Made by a program: the position numbers and the translations under genes
Notes under the pieces: generated by a model
The model's input: only the letters and a program-made list of their open reading frames with translations
Databases searched by the model: none
Told to the model about the DNA's origin: nothing
NCBI GenBank assembly: GCA_025055575.1
Contig: JANWWP010000040.1
Coordinates: forward strand, 1 to 45,782
DNA from: Flavobacteriales bacterium
Lineage (GTDB): Bacteria > Bacteroidota > Bacteroidia > CAIKAF01
Length of the DNA stretch: 45,782 nt
Direction of reading: 5' to 3'
Part shown: positions 15,656 through 23,190 of the stretch, in pieces
Numbering within the stretch: the first letter of the stretch is position 1
How the letters are laid out: the number at the start of each line of letters is the position of its first letter

Positions 15656-16717
15656 CTAATGGGTTTCGGGGTTTTTTAGTCCTGTGCCTGTGAGTGGCAC
15701 CAGGATGTCTCCATACACCGGGCTTTGCGCCAAAGCAGCTAAGGCTACAGCACAAGTGTATTCAATGTAAAACCCCATTTTACAGGCTTTTTCCCAAGCT
15801 TTCCACAAATCCAATTCCGTGACAGAATACAGTCGGCCACCTGTTTTGTTAACGCAATCCAGGATTTGCTCCCTGCGGGCAGGCCGCTGAACGGCAATAC
15901 CATCCGCACGTGTCGAACCAAAAGGACCGTTCGGAGCAAGGAGGGGTGCACATGCTTCTGAAAAAGCAGCCGATAGAGCCGGCATTCTTGTCAGAAGGCC
16001 AAATTCTTTAAGTTCACTGAAGCCCATCCAGGCTCCCAGAATGAGAGTGCCATTCCCCACGGGGAAAATGATTTCCTCCGGCAAGCTGCCACCGCACTCC
16101 TGCCAAAGTTCGTAGGCAAATATTTTGGTGCCTTCCAAAAACCAGGGACACCACACATGAGAAGCGAACCAACCGTTTTGACTGGCACGAAAAGCGGCAT
16201 CTGTAGCGGCCTGGCGGCCACCCGGCACTTGGATGACGCGGGCCCCAAGACGCTCCATCATCCGTATTTTGGAGGGAGAAGCGGTATTTGGAACAAAAAT
16301 TTGACAATTTAGGCCTCCGTAAGCCGCATACGCAGCCACGGAACAACCGGCGTTGCCGCTGGAATCTTCCAATACCTCGGAAGCGCCTTCTTCCCGAGCC
16401 CGGCTGATCATCACGGCAGCGCCCCGATCCTTAAAAGATCCTGTGGGATTCTGATATTCGGCCTTAACCCACAAGGAACGTCCACCCCAGGAAATTTTCA
16501 GCAACGGCGTCCGCCCTTCCCCAAGGTGGATACGTTGATGGGGATTATCCAAAGGAATGACAGGATCCCAAATGCCGGCTTTTAGGGAACTCACGAGGAG
16601 GGCAGAAGGCCCCTCAAAATTTTTTCTCAATTCAAGCGGGAGGCTCCCTTCGCGGTACCATACGCGATCGGCTTGAGAAAAATTCCGGGATCCGTCCGAA
16701 AGAATGAAACCGTTCAC
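15656..16717 (-). CDS. PLP-dependent enzyme, threonine-synthase-like
   Basis: 353 residues of fold-type II PLP enzyme. The cofactor lysine is Lys96 in NPTGSFKDRGA; the SSGNAGCSVAAYAAY segment binds the substrate/PLP ring, PVGNGTLI the phosphate, and PLTGTGLK closes the domain. These are the marks of threonine synthase, which turns O-phosphohomoserine into threonine, though related lyases share them, so the substrate is not proven. Translation starts with GTG at 16715-16717, overlapping the coaE stop by 4 nt (GTGA), the last gene of the leftward leucine dehydrogenase-nusB-yajC-coaE run. No other thr gene is nearby. Confidence 0.8.
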   Translation of the reverse strand: MNGFILSDGSRNFSQADRVWYREGSLPLELRKNFEGPSALLVSSLKAGIWDPVIPLDNPHQRIHLGEGRTPLLKISWGGRSLWVKAEYQNPTGSFKDRGAAVMISRAREEGASEVLEDSSGNAGCSVAAYAAYGGLNCQIFVPNTASPSKIRMMERLGARVIQVPGGRQAATDAAFRASQNGWFASHVWCPWFLEGTKIFAYELWQECGGSLPEEIIFPVGNGTLILGAWMGFSELKEFGLLTRMPALSAAFSEACAPLLAPNGPFGSTRADGIAVQRPARREQILDCVNKTGGRLYSVTELDLWKAWEKACKMGFYIEYTCAVALAALAQSPVYGDILVPLTGTGLKNPETH

Positions 16718-17331
16718 GTGACCTTTTGAGAGATGGCACCGTTCAATAGCCGCCGATGAATTTCCTGCACTTGAGGGATCGGATCACGCCATCCGTCATT
16801 GAGAATATGAAAAGTGGCCAAAGGCCGCTTTTTTTCATCCGGCCACTGACTTTTCATACGTTTTTCAGCTTCCTCGGGCGCCATGCCGCGTTGGCGCACC
16901 AAACGTTCCAAACGCACTTTTTCGGGCGCCGTGACCAAAATGACGGCATCGAATTCTTTCCACAGCCCTGTTTCAAAATATAGGGCTGCCTCCGAAAGTA
17001 CGTAGGGCGCCTCTTTATGGGCTTGACAAAATTCTTGAAAACGTGCTCTGACCCGCGGGTGAATGAAGGCTTCCAAAGTGTGCCTTAAAGCGGGATCCGA
17101 AAAAATGATTTGAGCCAAGCTGGGAAAGTCCACACGGGCCTTGCCCTCTGGATCCCGTTGAACGGCTCTTCCATGCGTCAGATGGTCCACAAATTCAAGA
17201 ACCTCTGGTTCGGAATAGAGAGCTTTGGCGACTTCATCGGCGTGGAAAACAGGTATACCCAGTTTTTTAAAATATTCGGCCACAAAAGATTTGCCACTGC
17301 CAATGCCGCCCGTCAGGGCCACACGAAGCAT
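16714..17331 (-). CDS. coaE: Dephospho-CoA kinase
   Basis: 205 residues; phosphorylates the ribose 3'-OH of dephospho-CoA with ATP, the last step of CoA synthesis. The P-loop GGIGSGKS lies at residues 8-15, followed by the HADEVAK segment and the lid-region RQRGMAPEEAEKRM, all typical of CoaE. The start ATG is 3 nt after the yajC stop; the stop overlaps the next gene's GTG start. Confidence 0.95.
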   Translation of the reverse strand: MLRVALTGGIGSGKSFVAEYFKKLGIPVFHADEVAKALYSEPEVLEFVDHLTHGRAVQRDPEGKARVDFPSLAQIIFSDPALRHTLEAFIHPRVRARFQEFCQAHKEAPYVLSEAALYFETGLWKEFDAVILVTAPEKVRLERLVRQRGMAPEEAEKRMKSQWPDEKKRPLATFHILNDGWRDPIPQVQEIHRRLLNGAISQKVT

Positions 17332-17334
17332 GGC

Positions 17335-17655
17335 TCAACGCTGCAAGGGCGTCTGCCCGGGCATGGAAAGGGCCGATTTATCCACTCGAATTTTGGATTT
17401 ATCCACCATTTCCAAAATCACAGTTTTTTCTTCCACTTCGGCCACTTTACCATAAATTCCGCCCAAGGTCATCACTTCGTCCCCTTTTTTCAGATTTTCC
17501 CTAAACTTTCTTTGCTCTTTAGCCCTTTTGGCCTGAGGCCGAATCATAAAAAAGTAAAAAATGACCACAATGATGATGAGTGGTAAAAAAGACATGATGG
17601 GATTGGCATTGCCTTGGGCATCCGGAGGCGCCATGAAGAGGATTTGATGTAGCAT
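17335..17655 (-). CDS. yajC: Sec translocase accessory subunit YajC
   Basis: 106 residues. One membrane helix (about residues 19-38, [13 protein letters not shown]) is followed by the conserved [12 protein letters not shown] and [17 protein letters not shown] motifs of YajC, which associates with SecDF-YidC in the inner membrane. It sits between the DUF1573 lipoprotein (17 nt) and coaE (3 nt). Confidence 0.95.
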   Translation of the reverse strand: MLHQILFMAPPDAQGNANPIMSFLPLIIIVVIFYFFMIRPQAKRAKEQRKFRENLKKGDEVMTLGGIYGKVAEVEEKTVILEMVDKSKIRVDKSALSMPGQTPLQR

Positions 17656-17672
17656 AGAGATTTATTTAAGAT

Positions 17673-18122
17673 TTATGGAAGTCGGATAGTGCCTTTTATT
17701 TTGAGTTCCGTTTCGTTAGGAATGGTGTTGGCAAAGAGGGTGACGGTTTTGGAAACCTGACCTTGTTTGTTTTCGCTGTTGAACTCCACCACCACTTCGC
17801 CTTCTTTGCCAGGTGGCACGGGTTCTTTAGGATATTCGGATACAGTGCATCCGCAGCTGGTTTTGGCGTCGCTGATCACCAAATCGCCCGCGCCAACATT
17901 TTTAAAACGAAAGACATGTCGCACCTTTTGGCCCTGAATAATTTCGCCAAAGTCATACACGGTGGTATCAAATTTAAAAGCGCCCGGCTTTTCCAACAAT
18001 TCCGGGGTGATTTCTTTCGGGCCTCTCTGGCAGGCGGCCAGCCAAACCGTAAAAGCCATACCCACGTTTAGGAGAAGCCGGCTCCAGCGAAGATTTTGTA
18101 AGTATGAAATTGTTTGAACCAT
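17673..18122 (-). CDS. DUF1573 lipoprotein
   Basis: 149 residues. A signal peptide ends in the lipobox WLAAC (Cys about residue 31), so the product is a lipoprotein facing the periplasm. The body is one DUF1573 Ig-like domain with the hallmarks YDFGEI, HVFRFKNVG, SCGCTV and VEFNS. Its function is unknown; the domain is very common in Bacteroidota and regularly sits between nusB and yajC, as here (6 nt after nusB, 17 nt before yajC). Confidence 0.88.
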   Translation of the reverse strand: MVQTISYLQNLRWSRLLLNVGMAFTVWLAACQRGPKEITPELLEKPGAFKFDTTVYDFGEIIQGQKVRHVFRFKNVGAGDLVISDAKTSCGCTVSEYPKEPVPPGKEGEVVVEFNSENKQGQVSKTVTLFANTIPNETELKIKGTIRLP

Positions 18123-18128
18123 CTTTCT

Positions 18129-19097
18129 TTAAAAAGTGCGCATTTTTTTCTCTGAAACGTCGGTCAATCCGCGTCCGCTCTTAGAGAGCATGCCATCTTT
18201 TTGCATATTTCGTGCCAGGCTGTCCAAAACACCATTGAGAAATTGGGAACTTTTAGGAGTGGAATATTCCTTGCTGATTTCTAGGATTTCATTGATGGTT
18301 ACTTTTATTGGGATTTCCGAAAAAGCGTGCAGTTCTGCAGCGCCCATGCGCAGCAGCAGCATATCCAAGGGCGCCACCCGGTCGGGTTCCCAATTTCGCA
18401 GGGAGCGGATAATGTATTGATTAAAAATGTCTTTTTTCTCAAGAGTGATCCGGCCCAGGCGCAAAGCAAAATCAAAATCTTCATCTCCTTCCCCAATTTC
18501 CTGAACCAGATACAATTCCCCGCGGACCGGAGTATTCTCAAGAGTCCTGGCCAGCATACCAAACGCTATTTCTTTATCTTCCGACCAAAAAAGGTATTGT
18601 TCGTCCAGCCATTCATTAAATACCGGGTCCGGAATGACAACCGCATCCAGAATTTGGAGGAGGAAGGCCCGGTCGCGCTTACCTGAATTTTGATCGGCCT
18701 CCAGGTAGGCTTTGTATCCTTCCGTCTCGCGGATGGCCCTGAACAATCGGAGGGGTGCCTCGGGGTGTCGGCTCCAGCTGATGCCTCGTTTTTGAAGGAT
18801 ATGTTGCAGCGTTTTAGAGTCTCTAATTTTATTCAGAAAAATATTGCGCGTGAAAGCGGTTTCCGGCATCAAATCGAAACGATCCGGGAAAAATTTGTTT
18901 TTAACCTCCTCCCTTTCCAGGAGACTTTCCTGGTGAATATCGGCTAAGAGAGCCAGCAACAATAGGTAGAGGTCATACACTCTTTCGAGAGAGGCTTTAA
19001 GCTGTCGATGAAAATACGCAGAGTCCTGAATTTCGGAGGACTCCATGGCGTAGAGCAACTGGAGGACCCGAATGCGCAGCTTGTGCCTGTTGAGCAT
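18129..19097 (-). CDS. nusB: Transcription antitermination factor NusB, long Bacteroidota form
   Basis: 322 residues, about twice the E. coli protein. It opens with the NusB-type LNRHKLRIRVLQLLYAME, and a long insertion separates this from the C-terminal half with WEPDRVAPLDMLLLRMGAAEL, IPIKVTINEILEISKEY and FLNGVLDSLAR motifs. NusB with S10 binds boxA RNA in rRNA antitermination. The long form is normal for the phylum. Starts 6 nt after the leucine dehydrogenase stop. Confidence 0.93.
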   Translation of the reverse strand: MLNRHKLRIRVLQLLYAMESSEIQDSAYFHRQLKASLERVYDLYLLLLALLADIHQESLLEREEVKNKFFPDRFDLMPETAFTRNIFLNKIRDSKTLQHILQKRGISWSRHPEAPLRLFRAIRETEGYKAYLEADQNSGKRDRAFLLQILDAVVIPDPVFNEWLDEQYLFWSEDKEIAFGMLARTLENTPVRGELYLVQEIGEGDEDFDFALRLGRITLEKKDIFNQYIIRSLRNWEPDRVAPLDMLLLRMGAAELHAFSEIPIKVTINEILEISKEYSTPKSSQFLNGVLDSLARNMQKDGMLSKSGRGLTDVSEKKMRTF

Positions 19098-19103
19098 GAA
19101 TAA

Positions 19104-20219
19104 TTAATCCCTATTGAAGGGAATTTTTAATTGGGCGGCCATGCGGAGGCGGGCTTCGGCTTTTTGTTTGGCAGCTGCAAGAGTGGTTTGACCATTGGCA
19201 GCTGCTTTTTGCAGAATCTCAAGAGTCAGGTCATAAATATGACGTGTCTGTTCCATGGCGGCTTCCCGGCTGTAGTTACCAAGATACTCGCTATACACAT
19301 TGATGAGCCCGCCGGCGTTGATGAGAAAATCCGGCGCATACACTATACCTCTCTCCATCAATTCGCGGCTGTGCACATCTTCATCCAACAGTTGGTTGTT
19401 GGCAGCCCCGGCCACCACACGGCAGCGCAGGCGGGGTATGGTGGCATCGTTGAGTGTGCCCCCGAGCGCGCACGGAGAGTAGATATCCATCTCCATGTCG
19501 TAGAAATTGTCGGCATCCGCCACGTGTACATTATGGGTCGCGGTGACTTCCTTTATTTTATCTTCAAAAATATCGGTGACCCAGATGCGGGCATTTTCCT
19601 TCACAAGAAGCGCCACCAAATGCTGACCCACGCTGCCGCAGCCCTGCACCAAAATCTTTTTGTTCTCAAGGCTGTCGGAGCCGAAGGTGTGTTTTGCGGC
19701 CGCTTTCATGCCCATGTACACCCCGAAGGCGGTCACCGGCGAGGGGTTGCCGCTCCCACCCAAATGCGCAGGAAGCCCACTGACATGGGGCGTGGACATA
19801 CGAATATACTCCATGTCGCGGGAGGTCATGCCCACATCCTCCGCGGTGATGTATTTGCCCCCCAAATCGTTTACAAACTGTCCGAAACGTCGCAGCAAAT
19901 GTTCTGATTTGTGCCGGCGAGAGTCTCCAATAATCACAGCTTTGCCGCCCCCAAGATTCAAACCGGAAACGGCGGCTTTATACGTCATCCCACGGGAAAG
20001 CCGCAATACATCCCAAAGCGCTTCCTGCTCAGAAGCATAAGGCCACATCCGTGTGCCGCCCAAAGCCGGACCCAGGGCCGTGTTGTGGACGGCAATGATG
20101 GCTCTAAGACCTGAGGCCTTGTCATGACAAAAAAGCACTTCCTCGTGATCCATCATTTCCATACTCTGCAATACATCCCGGGAAGTCGTCTCCAATTCTA
20201 TGGGATCTTTGATAGCCAT
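19104..20219 (-). CDS. Leucine (Glu/Leu/Phe/Val-family) dehydrogenase
   Basis: 371 residues; NAD-dependent oxidative deamination of branched-chain amino acids (or the reverse). The N-terminal domain has ALGGTRMWPY and the catalytic-lysine segment NLGGGKAVI; the Rossmann motif is VQGCGSVGQHL. The NINAGGLINV-type C-terminal helix is present as LINAGGLINV. The frame is open 40 codons further upstream, but that part covers the promoter box; MAIKDPIELE at 20219 is the sensible start. First gene of the nusB-yajC-coaE run. A TAnnTTTG box lies 46 nt upstream. Confidence 0.9.
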   Translation of the reverse strand: MAIKDPIELETTSRDVLQSMEMMDHEEVLFCHDKASGLRAIIAVHNTALGPALGGTRMWPYASEQEALWDVLRLSRGMTYKAAVSGLNLGGGKAVIIGDSRRHKSEHLLRRFGQFVNDLGGKYITAEDVGMTSRDMEYIRMSTPHVSGLPAHLGGSGNPSPVTAFGVYMGMKAAAKHTFGSDSLENKKILVQGCGSVGQHLVALLVKENARIWVTDIFEDKIKEVTATHNVHVADADNFYDMEMDIYSPCALGGTLNDATIPRLRCRVVAGAANNQLLDEDVHSRELMERGIVYAPDFLINAGGLINVYSEYLGNYSREAAMEQTRHIYDLTLEILQKAAANGQTTLAAAKQKAEARLRMAAQLKIPFNRD

Positions 20220-20241
20220 GTTGAATTTTCCAAATTTTGAC

Positions 20242-20260
20242 TCAAGGTATTGACCCTTGA
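20242..20260. promoter_or_regulatory. Inverted repeat between leucine dehydrogenase and ABC exporter genes
   Basis: TCAAGG-N7-CCTTGA, two 6-bp arms, lies just downstream of the leftward -7 box and near the -33 region of the rightward one. Its position fits an operator for the divergent pair; the regulator is unknown. Confidence 0.3.
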
Positions 20261-20265
20261 CGGCC

Positions 20266-20273
20266 CAAATATA
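20266..20273 (-). promoter_or_regulatory. Candidate -7 box of the leucine dehydrogenase-nusB run
   Basis: The complement reads TATATTTG, an exact TAnnTTTG, 46 nt before the dehydrogenase ATG. It lies 1 nt from the oppositely oriented box of the ABC exporter. Confidence 0.45.
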
Positions 20274-20274
20274 T

Positions 20275-20282
20275 GACATTTG
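20275..20282 (+). promoter_or_regulatory. Candidate -7 box of the ABC exporter gene
   Basis: GACATTTG, one mismatch to TAnnTTTG, followed by CACCC as at several other promoters in the window; 21 nt before the ATG at 20304. Confidence 0.35.
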
Positions 20283-20303
20283 CACCCGGCAACAGGAAAA
20301 GGG

Positions 20304-22067
20304 ATGTTTCGAAGGCTGAATAAATACCTTCTGCCCCATCTGCCTTTATTTGGGGCAGGCCTGTTTTTTGTGTTTCTGAGCAATCTTTTTTCTCTGTATC
20401 CGGCACGGCTCATCAGCCGTTCCATGGATTTACTTATTGATACCCTGAACTTTTACCCTTTCGTTCATGGAACTTTCATGCGTCCTCACTTTGTGAGCGA
20501 TACCCTATGGTTTGTGGGGGTTTTTGCGGGCGCCATCATTCTGATGGCCTTGATTAAAGGCGGATTTATGTTTTTGATGCGCCAAACCCTCATCATCATG
20601 AGCCGCAAGATTGAATATGAAATGAAAAATCAAATTTTCGCCCATTATCAGGCTATGGATCAGGCCTTTTTTAAGCGGCATGCGACCGGCGACCTGATGA
20701 CGCGCATTTCGGAGGATGTATCCAAAGTGCGGATGTACATAGGACCGGCTATCATGTACACGGCCAACATGGTGATCATGTTCGTTTTGGTGGTGTCCAT
20801 GATGTTGTGGGTGAGCCCACGGCTCACAGCCGTGGTATTGCTGCCGATGCCCGTGCTCTCGGTACTCATTTATTTTGTTAACAAATCCATCCTTATTAAA
20901 AGCGATCGGGTTCAGAATCTGCTCTCGGGCCTCACGTCCTTCGTCCAGGAAAGTTTTTCAGGCATCCGGCTCATCAAAGCTTTCAATAAGGAGTCCTTTT
21001 TTAGCCGGGCTTTCGAAGCGCGCTCCATGGAATATCGTGCGGCCGGATTGGCTTTGGCCCGCGTGGATGCCGCCCTTTTTCCAGCCATCCTTTTTTTGAT
21101 TGGAACCAGCACCTTGTTGGCATTGTGGTATGGGGCTGTGGAAGTTGCTTCCGGCCGCATCACACCCGGTGTGATTGCCGAATTTATTGTGTATGTGAAC
21201 ATGCTCACTTGGCCTGTGGCCTCCTTGGGCTGGGTCACTTCCATTATTCAACAAGCCATGGCTTCCTTTCGGCGCATCTGTGCCTTTTTGGACACGAAGC
21301 CGGCCATTACTCCTGGTGGGGCCACGCCTCCCTCCGTGGTGGAAACTTTGGAGTTTGACAATGTATACTTTACTTTTCCAGATACGGGCATTCAAGCGCT
21401 TCGGGGGGTCAGTTTCATCGTGCGACGGGGGGATTTTTTCTGTATTACCGGGCGTACAGGCGCCGGCAAATCTGCCATCGTTCAACTAATCATGCGGTTT
21501 TATGATCCGGATTCTGGCGTCATTCGTTTAAATGGGGTGGACATCCGGACTTTAGATGTCAGAGAATACCGGAAACTCATCTCTTACGTGCCCCAGGAAG
21601 CTTTTCTGTTCTCAGACACGGTGGCGGCCAACATTGGATGCGGCGCTTCGGAAGCGCCTTCGCTCTCCGAGGTTTCTGAAGCCGCTGAAAAAGCGGCGGT
21701 TTTGGATACCATCCGACAGATGCCCCAAGGTTTTGAGACACAGGTAGGTGAAAAAGGAGTCAAAATTTCCGGGGGCCAGAAACAACGTCTGTCCTTGGCC
21801 CGGGCATTCCTGAAAAAACCTCAGGTGTATCTCGTGGATGATGGGCTCTCGGCTTTGGACTATGAAACTGAGAAAAAAATCAGAGACCAGCTTGTGCAGG
21901 CACAAGCATCTATGGTGATCATGACAGGACACCGGGCCAGCGCCTTTCCGGAGAATGCGAGGGTATTGGTGCTCCATCACGGGCAAGTGGTGGCGGAGGG
22001 CACGCGGGAGATTCTGTTGCAGAAAGAAGATTATTTTTCCACTGACTCGATCGAAAAAAATCAATGA
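20304..22067 (+). CDS. ABC exporter, fused transmembrane and ATPase domains
   Basis: 587 residues. An N-terminal six-helix exporter domain (about residues 1-310) is followed by an ATPase domain with Walker A GRTGAGKS, Q-loop YVPQEAFLF, signature ISGGQKQRLSLARA, Walker B VYLVDD and H-loop TGHRAS. The residue after the Walker B Asp is Asp, not the usual catalytic Glu, as in MdlA/TM287-like subunits. The substrate cannot be told; lipid or multidrug export is typical. ATG 20304 has a purine-rich AGGAAAAGGG upstream; an in-frame TTG 24 nt earlier lies in the promoter. Divergent from leucine dehydrogenase. Confidence 0.9.
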   Translation: MFRRLNKYLLPHLPLFGAGLFFVFLSNLFSLYPARLISRSMDLLIDTLNFYPFVHGTFMRPHFVSDTLWFVGVFAGAIILMALIKGGFMFLMRQTLIIMSRKIEYEMKNQIFAHYQAMDQAFFKRHATGDLMTRISEDVSKVRMYIGPAIMYTANMVIMFVLVVSMMLWVSPRLTAVVLLPMPVLSVLIYFVNKSILIKSDRVQNLLSGLTSFVQESFSGIRLIKAFNKESFFSRAFEARSMEYRAAGLALARVDAALFPAILFLIGTSTLLALWYGAVEVASGRITPGVIAEFIVYVNMLTWPVASLGWVTSIIQQAMASFRRICAFLDTKPAITPGGATPPSVVETLEFDNVYFTFPDTGIQALRGVSFIVRRGDFFCITGRTGAGKSAIVQLIMRFYDPDSGVIRLNGVDIRTLDVREYRKLISYVPQEAFLFSDTVAANIGCGASEAPSLSEVSEAAEKAAVLDTIRQMPQGFETQVGEKGVKISGGQKQRLSLARAFLKKPQVYLVDDGLSALDYETEKKIRDQLVQAQASMVIMTGHRASAFPENARVLVLHHGQVVAEGTREILLQKEDYFSTDSIEKNQ

Positions 22068-22114
22068 TTTTTCCTCTTGCCTTATAAATTCATTTTAAAT
22101 AATTTAAAGAGTTT

Positions 22115-23083
22115 ATGGCTCGGGCTGTAATATCACGGGACATTGAGGAAGCGGTGCGGCTTTTGAAAGCCGGCTCCGTGGTGGCCCTTCCCACAGAGAC
22201 TGTATATGGCCTGGCCGGAAATGCCCTAATACGGGACACCGTGATGCGGATTTTCAAAATCAAAGGACGCCCCACTTTCGACCCTTTGATCGTGCACTGT
22301 AAAAATGCGGAAGATGCTTTCCGATATGCTGTGCGGATTCCTTCGGCAGCCATTCGGTTGGCAGAAAAATTCTGGCCGGGCCCCCTGACACTTGTCCTCA
22401 ACTCCACTCGAAAAATTCCATCTGAGGTGACGGCGGGTCTCGGAACGGTGGGTTTAAGAGTGCCTTCCCATCCCCTCTTCCATCAGGTATTGGAAGCCTT
22501 AGATTTCCCTTTGGCTGCACCCAGCGCCAATCCATTCGGCTATGTGAGCCCCACCACGGCACGCCATGTATCCGATCAACTGGGGCACCTGATTGATTTT
22601 ATACTGGACGGCGGCCCTTGCCTCTATGGCATGGAAAGCACCATTGTGGGGTTTGAAAAAAATGTACCGGTTGTATACAGATTGGGGGCCCTGCCGCTCA
22701 AAAAAATACGACAAGTGGCACCCGATGTAACCGTGAAAATACATGCCTCATCCAATCCAAAAGCACCAGGGCAATTGAGCAGTCATTACGCACCTTCAAA
22801 AAAGGTCCTTTGGGCCAACGCGGCGCCCTCCTCTGTATTGGAAGACAGGCTTACTGCCGTCCTTGTTTTTGGTCCTTCCCCCGAGGTGAAACCCCACTGC
22901 CATATCATGAATCTGAGTTCCACTGGTGATTATCACGAAGCCGCCCGAAATTTATACCGTTTACTTAGGGAATTTGATGCGGGCCCCTGGCACACCCTGG
23001 TCATTCATCCCATACCTCAGGATCCTGAAGGTTGGTCTGACGTCCTGAACGACCGGCTGGAAAGGGCGGCTGCTCCGAGGTAG
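22115..23083 (+). CDS. tsaC: L-threonylcarbamoyladenylate synthase (Sua5/TsaC)
   Basis: 322 residues. The YrdC/TsaC domain covers residues 1-200 (LPTETVYGLAGNA, KIKGRP, PGPLTLVL, GLRVPSHP and PSANPFGYVSPT motifs), followed by a Sua5-type C-terminal domain beginning at the APGQLSSHYAP linker. It makes the threonylcarbamoyl-AMP used for the t6A37 modification of ANN-decoding tRNAs. The ATG lies 47 nt after the ABC exporter stop. Confidence 0.93.
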   Translation: MARAVISRDIEEAVRLLKAGSVVALPTETVYGLAGNALIRDTVMRIFKIKGRPTFDPLIVHCKNAEDAFRYAVRIPSAAIRLAEKFWPGPLTLVLNSTRKIPSEVTAGLGTVGLRVPSHPLFHQVLEALDFPLAAPSANPFGYVSPTTARHVSDQLGHLIDFILDGGPCLYGMESTIVGFEKNVPVVYRLGALPLKKIRQVAPDVTVKIHASSNPKAPGQLSSHYAPSKKVLWANAAPSSVLEDRLTAVLVFGPSPEVKPHCHIMNLSSTGDYHEAARNLYRLLREFDAGPWHTLVIHPIPQDPEGWSDVLNDRLERAAAPR

Positions 23084-23190
23084 TCGGGAACGGCACAATT
23101 TTGGACAAGGTAATAGCCGCGCTAATTCAACCTTTTTTAAAGGAACCATTCAGACATTTTGGCAGAAATAATTTTTTTTGACCGTATCGC

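Noticed and set aside
19131-19907. 258-codon open frame antisense to leucine dehydrogenase
   Set aside because: His- and Gly-rich translation without domains; the sense gene is certain.
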